A DNA stretch of 64,000 bases from DASQZK01 sp963809925. Lineage in GTDB: Bacteria; Bacteroidota; Bacteroidia; Bacteroidales; GCA-2748055. Position numbers and translations under genes: made by a program. The notes beneath the pieces were generated by a model. That model saw nothing but the letters and a program-made list of their open reading frames with translations. It had not been told where the DNA came from and searched no databases. The stretch covers positions 1 to 64,000 of the forward strand of contig CAWELH010000010.1 of NCBI GenBank assembly GCA_963809925.1, in the 5' to 3' direction. Shown here piece after piece: positions 19,501-27,647 of this stretch (within the stretch, counting starts at the first letter, position 1; the number at the start of each line of letters is the position of its first letter).

Positions 19501-19812
19501 CATGCCTGCCGATGCGAGGAGCATAGCACCACCAACAAGAAATCTACGTGCACGGAGGCTCTTCCCGGCAAGTTTAAAGGCAGTGATTGAACCACTGACT
19601 GTCAGAAGCCAGATGATAAAACCAGACATGATCGGGAAAGCAGCCTTCATACAAGGATAACCTGCCCTTTGTGGTTTTGGAAGTACCCTGATGAGAAACC
19701 ATAAGGTAGAAACTGTCCCCATCACAATGAATATCAAACGGCCCGGTATCCTTATCTTCATCAGCCATTCCCTGAACTTTTTGAATTTTTTCTCAAATAT
19801 TGGATGTGTCAT
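16513..19812 (-). CDS. Membrane-anchored DUF362/CBM9-like protein with cadherin-like repeats and T9SS domain (paralogue B)
   Basis: 1099 residues from the ATG at 19812 (MTHPIFEKKF, matching the start of paralogue A); the frame continues 15 codons further but that part has no counterpart. The architecture repeats paralogue A: three helices with PKPQRAGYPCMKAAFP, a DUF362-like region with MAALKAHARAGMTLTAK (about 361), and a CBM9-like domain (about 579-800). It then adds two cadherin/Ig-like repeats (about 820-905 and 910-1000, with YFMDEDGDMIDF and LFSDADNDALSF) before the T9SS tail (CFPNPVSDGYMNVRF). The extra repeats look like a surface spacer. Function unknown; similarity to A implies a recent tandem duplication. 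Confidence 0.8.
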   Translation of the reverse strand: MTHPIFEKKFKKFREWLMKIRIPGRLIFIVMGTVSTLWFLIRVLPKPQRAGYPCMKAAFPIMSGFIIWLLTVSGSITAFKLAGKSLRARRFLVGGAMLLASAGMGVFALVQHQKKAEAAELYVSNDIFIPNEPMGEPHGIHPGRVVWIHNADATNENCPNNENSPYYSPDNNNQEVIDDMVDTAILRLTGEKNLSNAWNAIFKNFNVAKGKGDTGYHTGEKIFIKINQGTASWLSVPETLQRDYSSWKGGYDPVSETSPFTMLSILRHLIDTVGVPEEDIYLGDPIAHVWQHTYDYLHSRYPDIKYVDRDPTYENLGRTTLDVPDDPVIIYSDHGTVMPNAISDKLYTQMQDADYMINMAALKAHARAGMTLTAKNHFGSHTRTSAEHLHPSLPAPENDTPLESTIGYNKYRVFVDIMGHRLLGQNTLLYFIDGLWGGGEAVEPPVKFTSAPFNNDWSSSVIVSLDQIALESVCFDILRTEFNNPSDFTKYRPHLYGTDDYLRQGADRANWPDGILYDPENDGTILKSLGVNEHWNNAVKRQYSRNLGKEYGIELVTIPGNLAEDDPFVAHEASSPPVSDGQGDDDCWKSADWYNIDHTWIPWNGVVSPSDFKGRFKTLWSASENLMYFLVEIHDDVFIDGYQYPDDGYPNFDVVELFIDEDRSGGAHVFDNPSSGEDGENAFSYHLAVNAPADGEVTHDFVACDLAGKSWSDYHVANYAGNFQDFSMRKDGDTYTYEFALKVYNSDFDPDNPELSRVSLSEGKNMGVSLAYCDNDAPDGVRDNFFGSVWVTQADSNSHWENADDYGKLMLGPASGPLNHPPGVIAQLPDVNVSEYGTEITLLEDLSSYFMDEDGDMIDFQAFDTDPAVTLSVQDNVLSAVVEESFSGHSSVTVRASDPGSMVTYSHFSLNANNRSPVLVGSIPDYTLAALNESYMIVEDITSLFSDADNDALSFTTESDNSGVSASFNGNMLMIMGSDGFSGDATITVTASDGTAEASVSFMVSYEATGLDEISMRSSLVCFPNPVSDGYMNVRFSAPGNGDVLLKIFNMNGQMVMNIQTSKAAPEYNRKLDLSGLSRGFYLLELNYMGNKAVSRFTK

Positions 19813-20008
19813 AGCATAAGACTTTATACTGCAGTATTCACTACAGCAAGGTTTCATAGGTGTTCTATATTTCTGGCAGAAATCGAATTATGGCCTGGCT
19901 ATGCTTCGGTGCACATTTTTCGATGAGGAATCAATATTGCGGACACGAATCTCCAACGCAGGTTCTTCAAACTGCCAAGGCTATAACACGGGATTAGTGA
20001 GAATGTTT

Positions 20009-22588
20009 TTATAAATTATTCAGACAGGTTATTCTCAATTGACTGGATCCTTCCACGTTGGATGTTGAGGAGGTGAAATCGATGGTCTTATCACTGCCGG
20101 GAAGCAGATTAAAGTAATTGTCACTGAACGAACCCTGCATACCCGGCAATTCAAGTCTTACGAATCTTGCAGGGATGGTAGTTCCGAGTACTATCTTATA
20201 TCCGGTTTCTGTCTTCGTTACCGTGCTACGAATATCAGCATGCCGGAGTTTCTCTTCCTTCGGTTTGCAGAAGGGTATCAGTTTCTCAGTGATCACATTG
20301 TTTTCACGTACAATCCTGGCAATCAAATAAGTCGCATCAGAAGGTCTGTTACATTCTTTTTCCGGGATACCCACAGTAGCAAGCAGTGTGGAAGTATTGG
20401 CCTGAATACGGATGTTGTGGCTGTCTGTCTTACCCACAATAGTGCCCTCTGTACTCAGCCATTGGAGTTGAAGTATTGCATCTATGTTGGCAGTATCATC
20501 CGATACAACATACAATTCAATCTTGTTTTCCTTCAGTTCAGGCGCCAGGATTATCCTTTCAAACGATCGCCGTGCTTGATAATGAGGCGCTTTCCAGTTT
20601 CCAAAATAATCGACACTGGCCCAGGATATCGTTGGCCAGCAGTCATTAATCTGCCAGTAGAGAGAACCCATACAAACCGGCATCATGCGCCTGTGGGCTT
20701 CGATAGCTTCCTTCATGGCAAGCTGATGTGAGATCTGGCTGAGATAGACGAAATCCTCAAAATTTCCAGGTTCGGGGAGATAACGTTTTATGTACCTGAG
20801 CTGCAAATCGTTGCCATTAAATCCAGGTTCCATCCAGTCCATGCGGCATCGTTGCCTATGGTCCAGGACCTTGCTGAACATGGTCATGTCTTCAGGCTTC
20901 GCAAAATACTCCAGCGTCGACATTTGTGGGAATGACTGGAGACCGTATTCACTGACAAAACGCGTGGAATGATTGCCATAATCTTTAAAGTCACTTGAGG
21001 CAAACCACACCGACCAGTCATGTTCGTCACCGGATTTTCCGTCAGGAAGTGTATCTCCGAAAGACTGGGGCGATGAGGCCCAGTAGCTTAACGCAGGATC
21101 GTAATCCTTTACAGCCTCAGGCAGAATCGAATAGAAGATCTCTGTATAGGTTTTCCATAGAAAGTCCCGTTGCTCAGATGTATACTTGTCTTGCCATCCC
21201 CAGTTATGCCATGCGATAAGATTTTCATTATTGCCGCACCAAAGTGCCATACACGGATGATTTCTAAGCCTTTTTACATTATAAACCGCTTCTTTCCTGA
21301 TATTTTCCAAATGTGCACTGTCCCCCGGCTGAAGAGCGCATGCAAACATAAAGTCCTGCCATACGAGGATCCCATACCTGTCGCACAGGTCGTAAAAAAT
21401 ATCGTTTTCATAAATGGCACCTCCCCAAACCCTCAGCATATTCATATTGGCATCGGCAGCTTCCCTGACAACACGTTCATATTTTTCCGGAGTAACTGAG
21501 GGGATAAAGATATCTCCAGGGATATAATTTGATCCTTTCATAAATACAGGAATCCCGTTGAGTCGGAAAAAGAAGCTTCGTCCCACCGAGTCGACTTCCT
21601 GAACCAGTTCGATTTTTCTAATGCCCAGCTCTACCGATTTGGCATCAAGGGTGGTTCCTGATTTTACGATCCGGGCTTCCACATCATAAAGTTTCGCTTT
21701 ACCCAGACCATTTGACCACCAGAGTTCCGGGTGTTCAAAATTAAGTTCAAGGTCAACGCTGTTCATTCCTTTTTTAAGATCCACCGGCGTGCTGGCCATC
21801 TCCGTGCCGTCAGCCAGAATACTGACTTCATACTGTCCTCCTTCCGATGACTGAATTTCGAGTCCGGCCTGATATGAACATTCGTCCGGACTAAAATTTT
21901 GCTGAATGAGGTGAACATCCCGGATAATAACGTCATTCCAGGAGCGAAGATTTACAGGTCTCCATATTCCGCTGGTCACCAGTCTCGGGCCCCAGTCCCA
22001 GCCATAATGGAAGGGTGCTTTCCTGGTAAAAACATTTGTTTTTTTGTCAGCCGGCGCCTGTTCATTTGTTGCAATCAGGTTGTAATCAAGCTTTCTCAGC
22101 TTATCCATGCCTGTTTTTACCGGTGACCTGAAGTATATTCTTAGATCATTCTTTCCTTCTTTCAGATACTTCTTACAATTCTTATCCCAGGCTATAAACA
22201 TATTATCGGCTTGTAGCAATAGACTATCGTTCAGATAAACGTCGGCATAGGTGTCCAGACCCTCAAAGGCAAGTTCGATGTTGTTGTAGGCAAGGTCTTT
22301 GAGGCTCATCACAAAACTCATTTTATATTCCCAATCTTTATCTTCTATCCACTGAACGCTGTCTTCATTAAAGCCAATGAACGGGTCGGGAATGAGGTTG
22401 TTTTGCATCAGGTCGGTATGAACAGTACCAGGGACAACAGCCGGATACCATACCTTGTCGCCAACTCTGCTGAACTCCCAGTTATCTGAGAGTGACCTGA
22501 TTTCCTTATTTTGAGGCGAGCGAAATGTACAGGAGAGCATTATTGTTGTAAGAATAAACAGTCCGAAGATACCTTTCATTGTTTTCAT
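20009..22588 (-). CDS. Beta-mannosidase-like GH2 glycoside hydrolase, lipoprotein
   Basis: 859 residues with an SPII lipoprotein signal (LFILTTIMLSC, Cys about 20). Domain order is typical of GH2: sugar-binding jelly roll (WYPAVVPGTVHTDLMQ), Ig-like domain, TIM barrel and C-terminal domains. The acid/base Glu is in LWCGNNEN (about 452) and the nucleophile Glu in RFVSEYGLQSFP (about 545). The WCGNNE form is typical of the beta-mannosidase branch rather than beta-galactosidase. It is 93 bp downstream of a second GH2 gene without a signal peptide, giving a likely periplasmic plus cytoplasmic pair. Exact linkage specificity is uncertain. Confidence 0.88.
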   Translation of the reverse strand: MKTMKGIFGLFILTTIMLSCTFRSPQNKEIRSLSDNWEFSRVGDKVWYPAVVPGTVHTDLMQNNLIPDPFIGFNEDSVQWIEDKDWEYKMSFVMSLKDLAYNNIELAFEGLDTYADVYLNDSLLLQADNMFIAWDKNCKKYLKEGKNDLRIYFRSPVKTGMDKLRKLDYNLIATNEQAPADKKTNVFTRKAPFHYGWDWGPRLVTSGIWRPVNLRSWNDVIIRDVHLIQQNFSPDECSYQAGLEIQSSEGGQYEVSILADGTEMASTPVDLKKGMNSVDLELNFEHPELWWSNGLGKAKLYDVEARIVKSGTTLDAKSVELGIRKIELVQEVDSVGRSFFFRLNGIPVFMKGSNYIPGDIFIPSVTPEKYERVVREAADANMNMLRVWGGAIYENDIFYDLCDRYGILVWQDFMFACALQPGDSAHLENIRKEAVYNVKRLRNHPCMALWCGNNENLIAWHNWGWQDKYTSEQRDFLWKTYTEIFYSILPEAVKDYDPALSYWASSPQSFGDTLPDGKSGDEHDWSVWFASSDFKDYGNHSTRFVSEYGLQSFPQMSTLEYFAKPEDMTMFSKVLDHRQRCRMDWMEPGFNGNDLQLRYIKRYLPEPGNFEDFVYLSQISHQLAMKEAIEAHRRMMPVCMGSLYWQINDCWPTISWASVDYFGNWKAPHYQARRSFERIILAPELKENKIELYVVSDDTANIDAILQLQWLSTEGTIVGKTDSHNIRIQANTSTLLATVGIPEKECNRPSDATYLIARIVRENNVITEKLIPFCKPKEEKLRHADIRSTVTKTETGYKIVLGTTIPARFVRLELPGMQGSFSDNYFNLLPGSDKTIDFTSSTSNVEGSSQLRITCLNNL

Positions 22589-22681
22589 TTTTATGGTTTT
22601 GCAAGGGTTTTGCGGGTGTAGTTCAGGAACCCTGCAGGATTCGGCATGTGTATTTATTGAAATCCGACATCTGCATACGGT

Positions 22682-25168
22682 TTACAATTTATTGTTCTTC
22701 TTCAAAACATCGTACAGGCTGAGTAACGTGAATGACCCGGTTGAGGGACTTTTCTTGTCTGACTGAAAAATTACGATCTTTTCTTCGCCAGGCAACAGGT
22801 CAAAGAAATTATCACTGAAAAAACCATCGAATTCGTTGTGGTTAATGTAAAGATTTTTCACCAGCCTTGAGCTTTTGAGAAATAGAAATATTTTATCGAA
22901 AACTTTCTCGGATTTCATCTCCAGACCGGGTTCTTCAAGTTTCAAATTTCCTGGCCGGACAAAATAGAAGGAATTATGCGACAGGAGATGGTCCTTTCGG
23001 AATACATTCATATCAAGGAAATACCTGTCTGGTTCTTCGGTGAGCCGAAGTTGTGAAAGGTCCTGCTCAAAGATCCTGATTGTTTTCCCCGGATCAGCAG
23101 TTACCGGTAGGTTTATAAAGAATATCTCATTTCCGCGAAAATCCATGATCCTTAGATTTACGGCTACCGGTAATTCTTCAGGCAAATCTGAGATAAGATA
23201 AACACTGACCTTATTCTTTTTCATCACTGCAGATACCAGCAGATCGCTATAGGCAGTCTTGAGCTGGTATTGAAGTGCTTTCCATCTTCCAAAATAATCA
23301 ATTCCAGCCCAGGAGGCAGTTGGCCAGCAGTCGTTAAATTGCCAGTACAGAGTACCCATACAATAAGGTTTAGCTCTCCGATGTGCCTCAATAGCACCCT
23401 TAATGGCATCAGCCTGAAGTAACTGCGACAAATAAATAAAATCATTGAAATTCGACGGGAGCAAATAAAACCACTCAAGATTTTTTTCAACCAATTCAGC
23501 ACCACCAGGCCAGCCCTGGTGAAACTCCATGGTCTCCGAATGGATGTTGTGACCATCCGTGCCGGCAAATTCTTCAATGGTTTTCAGCGAAGGGTAGGAC
23601 TTAAATCCATATTCACTCATGAACCGTCCGATATTTTCCTGGTACGAAGTAATAGGAAGGATTTTTTTCACAATATCCCAGTAGTGATAATCGCCACTTT
23701 TCAGGCTGATAATTGATTCTTCACCACTGAAAGGGGAGGAGGGCCAATAAGGTCGGGTCGGGTCCAGCTCCTCTAAAATACCAGGAATTAATTCATGAAA
23801 GATGCGCTTATACGACTCAAATGCCTCATCGGCGAATCCGTTCAGTTCGTCTTTCCATCCCCAGGTATGATAGCCCTCCAGGATTTCGTTATTTCCGCAC
23901 CATAACACTACAGAGGGATGATTTCGGAGTCTTATAACATGATGCTTTATTTCATTTCCGACCTGGGCAAGGAATGATTTATCCGAGGGGTACATACCAC
24001 AGGCGAACATGAAATCCTGCCACACCATAATTCCCTTTCGGTCACATAGCTGGTAAAAGTAATCGTCCTCATATACGGCACCGCCCCATGCTCTGAGCAT
24101 GTTCATATTTACAGCGATGGCATTATCGGTCAGAGCCTCGTAATCTTTTTCTTTGACACCGGACACGAAAAAGTCGACGGGAATAAGGTTTGCACCCCTG
24201 ATAAAGATGTTTTTTCCATTAATTTTGAAATGGAAGGAATGTCCCTCTTCATCCCTGTCACGCACCAGTTCAATGATACGGATCCCTGTGGAGGTTTTGA
24301 ACTCATCCAGAAAATTCTCTTCGTCTGAGAGTATGATCCTGAAAGAGTAGAGATGCTGGTCTCCAAAACCCCGTGGCCACCATAGTTTCGGATGAGGCAC
24401 CCGAATCTCAAAGCTGTGATGTGAGTCACCCTCTGGCAAAAATGTTGAAAGCTCTGTGGAGACTTCGTTATCGATGCGGATTTGGATCTTATGTTGCCCA
24501 GGTTTATCACAAGTCATCGCCGATTCAACCGAAAGAGTTGCTTCCTCCTCCGAAAGTGATCTGAGAATAACCTGGGTGTCGCGTATGCCGGCTTTTTCGT
24601 TTCCCACAAGAAGCACATCTTTCCAGATCCCGCTTGTCAGGAGCCTGGGTGCCCAGTCCCAGCCGTACATGTAAGGAGCCTTTCTTGTGAACGGACTTAC
24701 CCTGAAGTCGCTTGCATCATTATTGGCGGGAAGGTGGTATGGAAGTTTCTTATACTTCCCCAAACCTTTTAGAAATGGCGAGTGAAGGATTACTTTGAGG
24801 TTGTTGCTTCCTTCCGTAAGTATTTTTTTCACATCATGCTCCCACGGAACGAACATATTCTCCGCTTTGAACAAAAATTTCCCGTTGAGAAAGACATCTG
24901 CGTAGGTATCCAGCCCTTTAAACAGGAGGCTTAAACCATGCCATCGAAGCATTTCGGCTGTTACATTGAACTCACAGCTATATTCCCACGACGCTTTCTC
25001 GATCCACTGTAGTTTTTTTGCATTAAGGCCATAGAATGGATCCGGAATTTGCCTGTTCTTATACAGATCTGTATGAACACAGCCTGGAACGACCGCACTG
25101 AAGAACCTATCGTCACTGATATTACGGAAACGCCACTTGCATTGCGAAAGGTTTAAAAGATTCTGCAT
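22682..25168 (-). CDS. Beta-mannosidase-like GH2 glycoside hydrolase, no signal peptide
   Basis: 828 residues starting MQNLLNLSQCKWRF, with no signal peptide, so probably cytoplasmic. It shares the GH2 layout and many motifs with the gene at 20009-22588: FFSAVVPGCVHTDLYKN, FKGLDTYADVFLNG, acid/base in LWCGNNEI (about 424) and nucleophile in RFMSEYGFKSYP (about 518). The level of similarity suggests old duplication with relocalisation. No alternative upstream start adds a leader. Confidence 0.88.
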   Translation of the reverse strand: MQNLLNLSQCKWRFRNISDDRFFSAVVPGCVHTDLYKNRQIPDPFYGLNAKKLQWIEKASWEYSCEFNVTAEMLRWHGLSLLFKGLDTYADVFLNGKFLFKAENMFVPWEHDVKKILTEGSNNLKVILHSPFLKGLGKYKKLPYHLPANNDASDFRVSPFTRKAPYMYGWDWAPRLLTSGIWKDVLLVGNEKAGIRDTQVILRSLSEEEATLSVESAMTCDKPGQHKIQIRIDNEVSTELSTFLPEGDSHHSFEIRVPHPKLWWPRGFGDQHLYSFRIILSDEENFLDEFKTSTGIRIIELVRDRDEEGHSFHFKINGKNIFIRGANLIPVDFFVSGVKEKDYEALTDNAIAVNMNMLRAWGGAVYEDDYFYQLCDRKGIMVWQDFMFACGMYPSDKSFLAQVGNEIKHHVIRLRNHPSVVLWCGNNEILEGYHTWGWKDELNGFADEAFESYKRIFHELIPGILEELDPTRPYWPSSPFSGEESIISLKSGDYHYWDIVKKILPITSYQENIGRFMSEYGFKSYPSLKTIEEFAGTDGHNIHSETMEFHQGWPGGAELVEKNLEWFYLLPSNFNDFIYLSQLLQADAIKGAIEAHRRAKPYCMGTLYWQFNDCWPTASWAGIDYFGRWKALQYQLKTAYSDLLVSAVMKKNKVSVYLISDLPEELPVAVNLRIMDFRGNEIFFINLPVTADPGKTIRIFEQDLSQLRLTEEPDRYFLDMNVFRKDHLLSHNSFYFVRPGNLKLEEPGLEMKSEKVFDKIFLFLKSSRLVKNLYINHNEFDGFFSDNFFDLLPGEEKIVIFQSDKKSPSTGSFTLLSLYDVLKKNNKL

Positions 25169-25284
25169 CCGGGCAATCTCGGTTGGTTACAAATACTATT
25201 CCTTGTTGCTCAACTGACAACGTTTAACTCGAAAGGGCAAAATACGCCTTTTTTAACTCTAAACCGACATGTTCATCTAAAGGT

Positions 25285-26187
25285 CTAACGGTGAAATCTG
25301 TCACCGATAAATATCAATCCGTCGATAATGTTAGTTCTCCAGTATGCCCAGTTATGAGCGCCGTTCTTTACACGGTACTCATGATAAATTTCGCGGTCAC
25401 GCATCACTGTGTGCAAGGCTGAATTTCCCTTGTACAGGAAATCATCATCCCCGCAATCCATATAAAATCTGACCTTTTCGATCTGCTCTTTTGGAAGCGT
25501 TGCCATCATATCAACCGGTGAATTTTCCTTATAATAATCAGATATTCTGTCGTCATTCTTCCCGACACCATAAATGTCTTTGAACCATCCGAAATACTGT
25601 TTCTCGGGCATGTCGATGATCTCCTGATCGGTAAAGGATCCTGAGCTGTACGCCGCACAAGCTGTGAACATATCGGGGTGATGGAGCGACCAGACCAGCG
25701 AACCGTAGCCACCCATGGAGAGTCCGGCAACGGCACGGAATGCCTTTTCTGCCCTGGTGCGGTAGCTGGCGTCGATGAAAGGTATAAATTCCTTAAATGC
25801 CATATCTTCATAGCGAACCTTACCAGCTTTGTCATTCACATACCATGTTACTTTGGCGTCGGGCATGACAATGATCATGGGTGGTATATCCCGGTTGGCA
25901 ATAGCACGGTCGGCGGTTTCACGGATCTGTCCGAACTGAATCCATGCCGTCTCATCGTCGGAATACCCGTGAAGCAGGTAAACCACCGGGTAACGCTGCG
26001 TTGACTGTTCATATCCCGGAGGCAGGTAGATGGCGTAGGATACATCATATCCCAGGATATTACTGCTCATGCTTAGATCTTCCATGATGGTGCCCTGTGT
26101 AAAATATCCCGATACCGCCACGGGCTGACATACAGCTATGCTAATGGGAAATACCAGTGAAATTATTAGTATATGTATTTTTTTCAT
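25285..26187 (-). CDS. Secreted CE1/esterase D-type alpha/beta hydrolase
   Basis: 300 residues with a signal peptide (MKKIHILIISLVFPISIAVC). The esterase-D fold motifs are present: VVYLLHGYSDDETAW, nucleophile elbow GLSMGGYG (Ser about 158), an acidic region YMDCGDDD (about 240) and the C-terminal catalytic His in GAHNWAYW. Such enzymes (feruloyl or acetyl esterases, trehalose mycolyltransferase-like) remove acyl groups from sugars, which fits the neighbouring glycosidases. The mature Cys at the signal end is not in a clear lipobox. Confidence 0.87.
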   Translation of the reverse strand: MKKIHILIISLVFPISIAVCQPVAVSGYFTQGTIMEDLSMSSNILGYDVSYAIYLPPGYEQSTQRYPVVYLLHGYSDDETAWIQFGQIRETADRAIANRDIPPMIIVMPDAKVTWYVNDKAGKVRYEDMAFKEFIPFIDASYRTRAEKAFRAVAGLSMGGYGSLVWSLHHPDMFTACAAYSSGSFTDQEIIDMPEKQYFGWFKDIYGVGKNDDRISDYYKENSPVDMMATLPKEQIEKVRFYMDCGDDDFLYKGNSALHTVMRDREIYHEYRVKNGAHNWAYWRTNIIDGLIFIGDRFHR

Positions 26188-26306
26188 TCTATTGAATTAT
26201 AACGTTTTACATATCATTTACTGTTTCCTGCGGGAGATTCCAAGGTACTACCTGAGGGCATATTCGAAGGTGAAAAATTGCCTGTCTATGACATAAACTT
26301 ATGGAA

Positions 26307-27647
26307 TTATTCTGATAATAAAAATGGTTTGTAGATGACAATGCTCTTTATGGGTATGGATCTATCCTGGAACGGGATGAGCCGGATAAAATGCGACCTG
26401 TTTTCAGTACCCTGGATAAGGGTATAATTCAATTGGTCGATATTGTCGATATAATCAGCGAAAGTCGCCCTGACTTCCCATGTTATGGTGTATCCCGGGC
26501 GAAAATCTACCTTGAACCTGTCCCATGCTGGTTTAATAAACCAATCGTCAGGTTCAATAATAAGTTTACCGGAATTGGAGATAAATTTCTCGGAACTTAT
26601 TCCATTCCCATCATAGCCCGTAAGTGAGCCATAGATCCTGAACCGGAATGAGGATATGCTGTCATCCATGGAAGTCATTTCTAACGTCCATTTTTCGCAG
26701 TCGCGATGGTTCAGGTTTGAAGTATGGATTACTGCGCCGGTCTGCCAAGGCCAGTCCAGGGTGCTGTCTGCATTCGGTCGGGTATTGTAATAAATATCAT
26801 CAATGGATGAGGGCGAATGGTTATCGAAAAGAACTTTTGCCCTTACTGTATCACCAACGGATGCTTCCATGAACAGATCGGCACGGTTACCCGTAAATCT
26901 GAAAGATAATGGACCCGGTCCCGAATCCTGGGTGGTAACCGTATCCACCAGATGATATGGGTCAGCTTCCCGGGATGGATCGAAGCTGAAATAGTCAAAC
27001 AGCAGGTTTGCCAGTAGGCGGTTCCCTCTTTCGTTGAGGTGAGTGCCATCGACAGTGAGCTCGTCTCCTGTGAGACCGTGGCTGGTCAGATATGTCATCC
27101 ATTTATCCCTGATATTGGCAAACTCGAGTTTGTATTTTTCACAGAAAGAGGGTATCAGATGATATGACATCGTGTCGGACCAACTGTCTGCCCTGGTATA
27201 TGGATCGTTCCACACGAGCATCTCGGCAGAGGTTCTGCTCCGTATCATCCTAAGAATTTTCTCATAATCGGTATGAGATCCAAACACATGAAATATCACC
27301 AGGTCAGGATAGAATGGAAGAATATCATATTCAGTGGTTTTCCATAATTTCTGTGAAGAAAAGCCACCCACAGATTTATTGACCATGTGGATTCTGGCAT
27401 CTGGAAATTTCGATTCAATTTTCTCTTTAAGGAGTAACCACCACTCTTGTTTGCTGACCGACTGCCCGTACACGATAATATTTATATCGGCCGCACTGCC
27501 TGGTTTACTGGTACCCAAAAGCGAAAGTGTGCGGCTCATATAATGGCCATAATCGGAAGTATCACGGTCACAGAGGGGATGGTGTTCCTGACCATATATA
27601 TTCAGCGAAATCAGGAAGATGAAAATTGTATGGATAAATCGTCTCAA
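26307..27647 (-). CDS. Secreted SGNH/GDSL-type esterase with C-terminal beta domain
   Basis: 446 residues with a signal peptide (MRRFIHTIFIFLISLNIYG). Block I Ser is in IVYGQSVS, block II Gly in NKSVGGFSS, and block V Asp/His in DGTHLNERG (about 200). The block III Asn is not obvious: the position reads VFGSHTDY. The start is a TTG at 27647 that overlaps the TGA stop of the upstream GH28 gene (TTGA), so translation is probably coupled; no in-frame ATG precedes it. Residues after about 230 form a separate beta-rich domain. Probably removes acetyl groups from a glycan. Confidence 0.78.
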   Translation of the reverse strand: MRRFIHTIFIFLISLNIYGQEHHPLCDRDTSDYGHYMSRTLSLLGTSKPGSAADINIIVYGQSVSKQEWWLLLKEKIESKFPDARIHMVNKSVGGFSSQKLWKTTEYDILPFYPDLVIFHVFGSHTDYEKILRMIRSRTSAEMLVWNDPYTRADSWSDTMSYHLIPSFCEKYKLEFANIRDKWMTYLTSHGLTGDELTVDGTHLNERGNRLLANLLFDYFSFDPSREADPYHLVDTVTTQDSGPGPLSFRFTGNRADLFMEASVGDTVRAKVLFDNHSPSSIDDIYYNTRPNADSTLDWPWQTGAVIHTSNLNHRDCEKWTLEMTSMDDSISSFRFRIYGSLTGYDGNGISSEKFISNSGKLIIEPDDWFIKPAWDRFKVDFRPGYTITWEVRATFADYIDNIDQLNYTLIQGTENRSHFIRLIPFQDRSIPIKSIVIYKPFLLSE

